Shown: piece after piece, positions 57,580-64,000 of the stretch | Position numbering within the stretch: the first letter of the stretch is position 1 | How the letters are laid out: every line of letters starts with the position of its first letter | Assembly (NCBI RefSeq): GCF_040954645.1 | Contig: NC_092803.1 | Coordinates: 7,751,230-7,815,229, forward strand | Direction of reading: 5' to 3' | Source of the DNA: Diabrotica undecimpunctata | Lineage: Eukaryota; Arthropoda; Insecta; Coleoptera; Chrysomelidae | Length of the DNA stretch: 64,000 nt | Program-made: the position numbers and the translations under genes | The notes under the pieces: model-generated | What the model saw: only the letters and a program-made list of their open reading frames with translations | Told to the model about the DNA's origin: nothing | The model's database searches: none

Positions 57580-57800
57580 TGTTTTATAACTATTTTATAA
57601 CTAAGGTGGATATACACGAGAAAAAATCATGTTCCATACCTATTAAAAAAAATAATGGCTTTATTTCGTATTAAGCTAATAATTAAAAAATAAAACAATG
57701 ATGCAATAGACAGTTATATTGTTCTTTTTTTATAGATCATGATTAAGTTTTTAGTGGCCATAAATAGGGAAAAGTAATGGCTATAAGTAGGGACTTTGTC
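57580..57800 (+). other. Possible outer end of the interrupted pogo relic
   Basis: GGCCATAAATAGGGAAAAG (57755 region) and GGCTATAAGTAGGGAC form a short direct pair of the kind seen as subterminal repeats in the two pogo elements here. The flanks of the LINE carry a rough direct repeat (AACTTAGTGGAT near 55571, AACTAAGGTGGAT near 57599). Inference only. Confidence 0.3.
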
Positions 57801-58699
57801 ATATGTGACAAAAGTGTCCATTTCGTTTTTAATTTTTTTTTGTAACTGGATTATATTTAGCAGGCTAAAACTTTGAAGGTTAATTGATAAGACTTCCCAA
57901 TAAGTATAGAAATTTTTTCATCGTTTAATTTTAAAATTTGTTTAGTGTTTTATTCATTACCTTGAAAGAAATTGCATATGGTGACCATAACCGGAGTCTC
58001 TACACTATATTATTATGTATTTTTGCTATATTTGGCATAATAATTGCCACAAAAAAACATAATTGTGCTGTTGATTTAGAATATGAAATATTCTTTCTTC
58101 GTGATCACTCCAATAACTGCTGAAATTTCATTAATCAAATAAAACGTATTAAGATGCAGGGAAAACCGAACTGCAAACTAACGGCGAAAATCGCCCCGTG
58201 AATATAAATAAAACGTAGCGAGGTGGAAAGCGGATTAAATACAAATTCTGGCACTGTAAATAACGTCTGCAGCAGCATTTGCATGGATAAAAGTAACAAC
58301 TTGGCATCCGGCTGCCGACAAAACACACTTTTGGCAAAATTACAGTTTGGAAAATTAAGTAATATTTTCTAATGTTTGTCGTAAATTCAGCGTGTATAAT
58401 GTGCAGAAAATGCAGTGTTTCATATTTCGCTCTTTATACGAATTTAATTGAAATGTTTTTGCCAAACGGGGAAAATGTTTCGGACAGAAGTGGAACGCAT
58501 TCATGTGTTATGAGAATATGCTCTAATTTGTGAATCGTCCTTTTGCTCGTAACTCTATTTAAAGCTCATCTGATATATGTTCTAACAGCTCTAGGTTATA
58601 ATGATATTATATGTTATATGTTGTTTTATCTGTTTTTATTTCAAGCCTGTTTATCATTAGCATGTAAAAAGATATAATAACTACAGACATTTTAATAAA
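57801..58699. other. Unassigned sequence
   Basis: No gene or element. 58130-58500 is less AT-rich, includes GGCGAAAATCGCC and an octamer-like ATTTGCAT, and could be conserved non-coding DNA. Confidence 0.3.
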
Positions 58700-59065
58700 T
58701 AAGATAGATCGAAAGAGTGACAACTATGTGCATACTATGCAGAGTAAAAAATGAACCGAAACTTCATATCCACTTTTGATACCGCTGCTCTAAAGAAATC
58801 AGAAGCAATGCAGTTAAGCCAAACTCTCAAATTGTTCAACCAGAAGATGCTTCCTCTTCCACGACTCTTTCTACTCTGTATTCTTGCCTCTAATATTAAT
58901 TGCAGTAAGTTATAACGCTCGGCTATCATAACAAGTCCCAGATATTGCATTTATCCAATTCTAATAGTATTTAAAACCACTTTTTCTTTTCCCATTCTTC
59001 TCAAAACCTCGACATTCGTCGCTCTATCCACCCAAAGTTGCATTCAGTAGCATGATTCCTCTATA
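58700..59065 (-). pseudogene. LINE C-terminal tail
   Basis: Minus strand LWVDRATNVEVLRRMGKEK, MQYLGLVMIAERYNLLQLIL, RKSRGRGSIFWLNNLRVWLN and DFFRAAVSKVDM correspond to the RTE-like LINE tail, with a stop before MQYLG. RT core absent. Confidence 0.82.
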
Positions 59066-59110
59066 GTTGCTGATATCCCTTGGTTTCGAGCAGATCTAAA
59101 TCATTGGAAT

Positions 59111-59154
59111 CGTTGATTGAATAATCCAATCCAATTTGGGTTATTCAATCAACG
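59111..59154. repeat. 17-bp stem inverted repeat
   Basis: CGTTGATTGAATAATCC (59111-59127) and GGGTTATTCAATCAACG (59138-59154) pair at 16 of 17 positions around a 10-base loop. It lies at the junction between a minus-strand LINE tail and a plus-strand LINE. Confidence 0.9.
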
Positions 59155-59374
59155 TTGGAATCTATTCAACCCAAACGAAAAACCACCTACCACTGAAGAG
59201 GTTGCCCAAGCTATTAAAAATATTTAAAAATAATAAAGCACCAGAAAGTGATCAAATTTGTAGTGAGCTCTGCAGGAATGGTGGCGACGCCCTGCTACAA
59301 GCGCTGCATGAACTTATCTTTCTTGTCTGGCAAAACGAAACTGTGACGATAAAATATGAGTCATATTAAAAACC
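59155..59374 (+). pseudogene. LINE linker segment, left half
   Basis: KPPTTEEVAQAIKN then, frameshifted, FKNNKAPESDQICSELCRNG and DALLQALHELIFLVWQNETV are the linker ahead of the RT in RTE-like LINEs. The reading resumes at ~59743 as MPYEWSQGVMCP. Confidence 0.8.
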
Positions 59375-59737
59375 TGTAAACATGTTGTTTATTCTCACTT
59401 CTGTTCTAGTATTTTCTCCGAGCCGCTATAAAAACCAGTCTGGGTTCCCGTTCATTCGAGGCAATTCAGGTCAACATCCATGGACTTCGAGAGATTCCAT
59501 GGTAATGGCTGTTTTGGTATAATAGCGGGACTTTCATTGTGTGGGACAGTCTGCAGATAATATCGCGTCGAGTTTTTAAAATGTAACGCGCGTATTGTAA
59601 AAATCAAAATAAATTATATAATTATTAGTGTGAAATAAATTAGTAATATTGTACAAATATAGACTTTAAATAAACTTAGTGTTAGAACATTTTTATAATA
59701 AATAAAGTTAATAAATAAGACTAATAAACTCGGTACA
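59375..59737 (+). mobile_element. LTR-like 363-bp insertion
   Basis: The segment starts TGTAAACATGTTG and ends CTCGGTACA (TG...CA), has a TATAAAAA box at ~59431 and AATAAA signals near its end. It is bordered by AAACC / AGACC (one mismatch). It splits a LINE linker. These are solo-LTR features, but the duplication is imperfect and the left LINE seems to extend a few codons past the border. Confidence 0.35.
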
Positions 59738-59960
59738 AGACCATGCCCTATGAATGGTCTCAAGGCGTGATGTGCCCGTTATAAAAAAAGCTGATTAGCT
59801 CCAGTGTGACAACTACAGAGGTATAACCCTGTTAACAACAGCTTACAAAATACTAACAAATATTTTCTATGAGACAACATTCTGTCTATTATCGAAGAGA
59901 AGTCTCCGATGCATTAACATATATTTGAAAGAGGGTGCTTCACGACCAATGGAACGGACA
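59738..59960 (+). pseudogene. LINE RT start, right half
   Basis: MPYEWSQGVMCPL, then after a stop and frameshift CDNYRGITLLTTAYKILTNI (the YRGI..L..AYKIL RT motif). It decays after 59900. Confidence 0.8.
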
Positions 59961-59989
59961 TTTTATAGGAAACGGGTAAAAACTCTTCA

Positions 59990-60300
59990 GTAGATTCTTC
60001 TTCTTCTTTAAGTTCATTTTTTAAATCATCATGGCTATTGGGATCCTATTGAATGTCGCTCTAAATAGTTCTGCACTTCTTCTTCTTAAGGTGTCCCCTC
60101 CATTAATGAAGGTTGGCTATAACTACAGCAAATTGCTCTCTATCTTGAGCTTTTCTTAGTATCGAATGTGTGTCTATGCCTGTCCAGTTTCTTACATTCT
60201 TCAACCAGGAGCATTTTCTTCTTCCTGGACCTCTTCTTCCTTCCACTTTCGCTTCCATTATAAGTCGTAGGAAGTTGTACTACTCTGCAATACTCATTTA
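59990..60300 (-). pseudogene. Two LINE 3' tails in series
   Basis: Minus strand 60260-60090 reads in shifted frames EGKVEGR..., KLDRHRHTFDT/WTGIDTHSILRKAQ and ICCSYSQPSLMEG or its shifted equivalent, ending in a GAA run (CTTCTTCTTCTT at ~60077-60088). A second tail at ~60075-60000 reads ELFRATFNRIPIAMMI and ends in another GAA run (CTTCTTCTTCTT near 60000-60014). Two independent 3' ends lie nose to tail. Confidence 0.7.
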
Positions 60301-61218
60301 AAATATTCTCATTTAACCACTATCATTCGCTTAAGTAGATTGTTAATAAAAGGTTTATCTTAAAATATACAGGTTGTCTCAAACAATTGTGCAGTCTCAA
60401 AATTATACTATTTATTATCAAACATCCTGTATTTTATTGCACTTTTTGATAATCCGTAACAAATAAGGTAAACGTACATGGGGATTCTCTATAATTCCTT
60501 TATACTTTTCTTAAAATGTGTAATCCAATAAATTATTACGAATTAACCAACAACTTATCGAATATGGTTATGTCATTGGTTTCCAACGTATTTCTGTTAT
60601 TTCTTTGTTTTTATATGCATGTCTCTTTTTCCTCATATCATTTTTCGTGTAATTTGTAAAAGCTGAAATTTAAAAGTATTTACCCGAAAAAATTCCCGTC
60701 TAATTCATTTAGACTGTCAGACGTCACGTCACTTCTGCCGTCGTGGCATCAAACGTTCTCCGTCATCGGAAGCGTCGTCGTCCTATTTTTATAGTGAAAT
60801 AAAACAAAACAGGAGAGCACCTAATGCGCCTTCAAACTTTTTATTGCTCCAATTTCCAGATGAGTTTCCGATAATGCAACATTTTCTTCTTTGCCAGGAG
60901 CAGCTTGTCTGTAAAGCAACGCAGCAACAAAAATACCGTTTTATTTAACGTTTAAGCGAATTACACTTTTCGTATTATCTTTTAAGAATAGCAACTCCGA
61001 GACGCAGGACCGGAATCATGGCTTCCAGATTTTTAAAATCCCTGATTAATTTTAAAAAAGAAATGGAAGACAAGTATTCTCTGAATGTGTGTACGTGTGT
61101 ATCGTGTGTGTATGTGAGTCTGTATGTTAAGTGTGTACAACGCATTTGTTTTGACACCGCAAACAAATTTTTAGGTCCCTATATTGATAAACTTAAATTT
61201 GAGCAACGCTCTGTATAT
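60301..61218. other. Unassigned sequence
   Basis: No gene or element. 60690-60960 is less AT-rich and unrecognised. Confidence 0.35.
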
Positions 61219-61222
61219 TTAA

Positions 61223-63515
61223 CTCATTCACTGCCGGTCACGCCACTGTGGCGTGCTCGGCTATATGCGCCCTGTGCCGACCACGCCATAGGTGCGTGGT
61301 GTACATGTCTGCTAATAACAAAGTTTTTAAGTAGTCGGCACTTGCTTTATAGCTATCAGACTTCATCGGCACTTCGAGAAGGTTTATTGTGTCTCAAATT
61401 TCATATCGGTTCGAAAGTCAGGATTTTGTTTTGTAAGTAATTAAAAGTGTTTGATTATGGCTTCTGGCAATAACCCTGGTTCATCTGGCGTTAAAAAAAG
61501 AAGAACAGAATTCAAATTGAAGAAGCCTTTAACGGATGAAGAATTACGACAAATACTGGAAGAATCCGATGATGACAGTTTTGATGATTATGAGTCGAGT
61601 GGAAGCGAATACGCCGACGATGAAGATTTAATAGATTTGACGGATTCAGATTGTGAATCACACCATTCTAACCATGAAGATACTGGCATCGCTGCTGAGG
61701 TACAGATACCGATATTTACTAATCAAAATAATTATATATGGGACGATCCACCTATGATCAAACAAAATATCATTTTTACGGAAAATTGTGGATTATTAGT
61801 TCAACCTGAAGGCAATAATCCGATAGATTATTTTAATCTTTTAGCAGAAGACACATTTTTTCAACTTGTCGTTGATGAAACAAATAGGTATGCTGAAGAA
61901 ATTTTCTTAAGTTCTGCTGGAAAAGAGAAATCTAGAATAACGGAGTGGAAACCAATTACTATAGGGGAATTGCGTATATTTTTTGGTTTGGTTTTACATA
62001 TGGGAACAATTAAAATTAACCGAATAAATGATTACTGGAAGAAATACAAATTGTTCAATCTTACTTGCTTCAGTAACTATATGGGAAGAAATCGTTTCCT
62101 GTTAATCTTACGTTGCCTACATTTTGTAAAAAATCCAGGTATTGGAGATACATTTCCTCAAGATCGATTATATAAATTGAGACCGATTGTCGATTACTTC
62201 AACCAAAAAATGTCTCAAATATATTATCCGTCTAAAAATTTATGCATTGATGAATCAATGGTTTTGTGGAGAGGCCGACTGCAGTTCAGGCAGTATATAA
62301 AGAGCAAACGTCATAAGTACGGGGTGAAACTTTATGCTCTGGCTGATCCTAACGGACTTACTCTAAAAATAGCTGTGTATACTGGAGCAAAAGTTCAATC
62401 TAGTAAAAGGGGGCATACCTCAGACGTTGTTTTTCAACTAATGGAGACATACCTGGATAAAGGTTGCCCTTCTCGAGCGGAAGACTTACTGCACAGGAAC
62501 ATTACGACTGAATCGTAAAGGAAATTCTCATGAAGTTGTAAGTTCTAAACTCAAGAGAGGTGAAATAATTCTAAAGTGTAATAACAATTCTGGTGTTCTT
62601 ATGGGAAAGTGGCGTGATAAAAGGGATGTTTCATTTATTACTACAGAGTATTCTGCTGATTTCGTGACGGTTTCGAACAGAAGAGGTATTGAAAAAGAAA
62701 AGCCTGAGGCCATTGCACAATATAATAAAAATATGTCGGGTGTAGATCGTAAAGATCAAATGTTGGCTTACAACCCATGTGAGCGTAAAAGCTTAAGGTG
62801 GTACAAAAAATATTTATCCACTTTTTTCAAGTAATGCTTATAAATTCTCATTTTTTATTCAATGCGTATTCTGGTCAAAGAAAAAATTTATATGATTTTC
62901 GTTTGGCCATTATTGAGGAACTTTTGGAGGGAGCCCAAACTAAAAATTGTCCCAAAAAAACTATAAAAGCAAACGAATCACACCATTTGACGTCAAAATT
63001 TGAACGAACGGATGACCATAAACGGGCTCGAAGAAAAGACTGTAGAGTGTGTAAAACTCAAAACAAGAGACAGGTGACTCCTTACCTTTTGTAATCTATG
63101 CGTTGGTCAACCAAGATTATGTTTAAACCCTTGTTTTAGAATGTGGCATTCAAAATAATCTTATATTTTATATTTTTGATTTTATTTTATGTACAATTTA
63201 GTTTTTATGTTCAAATTTTGTTTTGTTTAACTGTTTTCTTTTTGATTAAACATTTCTGTCTGACTTGAATTATTCTACCCTAAAATACAGCAGAAGTAAC
63301 TAAAACACCACTGTGGCGTAGCCGGCACCTAACATGCAATTCTTTGTTCGGTGCCGACCACGCCACGTATGCGTGATGACCTAATTTGATAGTTATACCT
63401 CAATTATCAACTAGATACTACTCAATTAAAAAACTATTATTCAAAAGAAGCTTAAATACTAAAAATATGCTAGCACCTGAGGGTCCATTCAGATTTTACA
63501 CCGGCAGTGAACGTG
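61223..63515 (+). mobile_element. Complete piggyBac-like transposon
   Basis: TTAA (61219-61222) precedes the end CTCATTCACTGCCGGT and TTAA (63516-63519) follows its inverse (ACCGGCAGTGAACGTG), 14 of 16 matching. TTAA duplication is the piggyBac hallmark. Subterminal words recur in direct orientation at both ends: CCACTGTGGCGT at 61243 and 63308, and GTGCCGACCACGCCA at 61274 and 63351. The element is 2,293 bp with one broken transposase. Confidence 0.94.
61457..63158 (+). pseudogene. piggyBac transposase, deletion plus frameshifts
   Basis: The ATG at 61457 (MASGNNPGSS) is preferred over TTG at 61451. Residues ~30-75 are acidic (ESDDDSFDDYESSGSEYADD). The DDE_Tnp_1_7 core follows: ITIGELRIFFGLVLHMGTIK, the first catalytic D265 in NLCIDESMVLWRGR and KYGVKLYALADPNG. 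After YLDKG (~62465) a deletion and frameshift remove the segment with the second aspartate (the MDNYY region of the family). The sequence resumes in another frame with YCTGTLRLNRKGNSHEVV and NMSGVDRKDQMLAY (third aspartate). Further frameshifts lie at ~62800-62830 and ~63090. A C-terminal cysteine-rich finger (CRVC ... CNLC ... CLNPC) ends at TAA 63156-63158. Enzyme inactive; ends intact. Confidence 0.92.
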
Positions 63516-63654
63516 TTAAGCAAATAGATCATCGGGTTGCTTTGTGGTCAAATCAGTTGCTCACCACTTAGATTTCAAGACTGCAAGTATTTATGTGACC
63601 TTGATTGAATTTAATTTAAGATAAGGTATGGCCTTTTGGGGTGGTTGTTCTCTT

Positions 63655-63955
63655 CATCATTTCAGCAGACTTTTTATGCTACAAAAGAGAGCACTCTTTG
63701 ATCCGGAAACATGGTATCTTGACTCTTCATTGTATCTATATCCTTAGAATAGCATGCTTAATTTTTAAAAAATATAAAGAGAATATTCGGACAGATTCAT
63801 TTTATTATACTATTATTCTGCATTAATTAAAAAATCATTTATTTACACTGGAAATAAAGTCTTTAATCACCTACCACTCGATATAAGATTATTAAGCAAT
63901 ATCTTTGAATTCCGTAGAGCAATCAAGATCAAGAAGTTTGTATCATCTAAGTGTT
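63655..63955 (+). pseudogene. CR1/Jockey-type LINE C-terminal end
   Basis: Plus-strand KREHSLIRKHGILTLHCIYI then, frameshifted, SFIYTGNKVFNHLPLDIRLL and FRRAIKIKKFVSSKC match the extreme C-terminus of LINEs with the ILTLPCIYI ... GIKLFNHLP signature. No RT core lies in the window to its left; the piggyBac ends 140 bases upstream. Confidence 0.75.
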
Positions 63956-64000
63956 AGTGCCATGACAAACGCGGCAGTTTTGACCGAAGCGTTTACCCAA

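Overview
This is a 64 kb, AT-rich eukaryotic window with no bacterial-style genes, no rRNA or tRNA gene I can support, and no host protein-coding exon I recognise. Nearly everything that can be named is a transposable element or a relic. The mix (RTE-like and Jockey-like LINEs with trinucleotide 3' tails, Penelope-like elements, pogo/Tigger, Tc1-mariner, piggyBac, long TA arrays, one TTAGG-type interstitial repeat) fits a large repeat-rich insect genome. A leaf-beetle-like genome is my guess, not something the sequence proves. Stretches without named elements may be intronic or intergenic.

Layout. 0.6-1.8 kb: decayed Tc1-like DD34E element. 3.2-6 kb: opposed LINE fragments. 6-7 kb: a MITE with ~60 bp inverted ends. 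8-12.4 kb: Penelope fragments and LINE tails among four long (TA)n arrays. 13-15.1 kb: one minus-strand LINE split by two plus-strand LINE insertions, each with its own target-site duplication (11 and 12 bp). 15.8-17.1 kb: Penelope RT piece next to a Jockey LINE. 17.9-18.4 kb: second MITE. 20.6-21.8 kb: paired 28 bp palindromes before a deleted IS630/mariner-type transposase. 22.5-24.8 kb: complete pogo-like element inside a LINE. 26.0-28.3 kb: a second pogo-like element with an intact DDE core, a PHD-like tail, eight subterminal repeats and an odd ~141/132 bp direct duplication at its borders. 29.2-32.4 and 34.7-36.3 kb: minus-strand LINEs. 37.9-40.4 kb: plus-strand LINEs. 42-43 kb: Helitron-like start with ~240 bp repeats. 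45.4 kb: Tigger relic. 47 kb: LINE carrying a telomere-type insertion. 48.65-50.73 kb: the best preserved element, a mariner-superfamily transposon with an intact 357-aa transposase and ~290 bp inverted repeats. 54.2-55.6 kb: pogo 3' relic interrupted by a LINE (55.6-57.6 kb) that itself holds another LINE tail. 58.7-60.3 kb: LINE mosaics with an LTR-like insertion. 61.2-63.5 kb: complete but frameshifted piggyBac with TTAA borders. 63.65 kb to the end: LINE C-terminus.

No operon-like cooperation is expected. The biology here is cut-and-paste transposases (pogo, mariner, piggyBac, Tc1) acting on their own inverted ends, and LINE/Penelope reverse transcriptases copying RNA into the genome. The candidates for still-active machinery are the 48.65-50.73 kb mariner-type element and, after one frameshift, the 26 kb pogo element.
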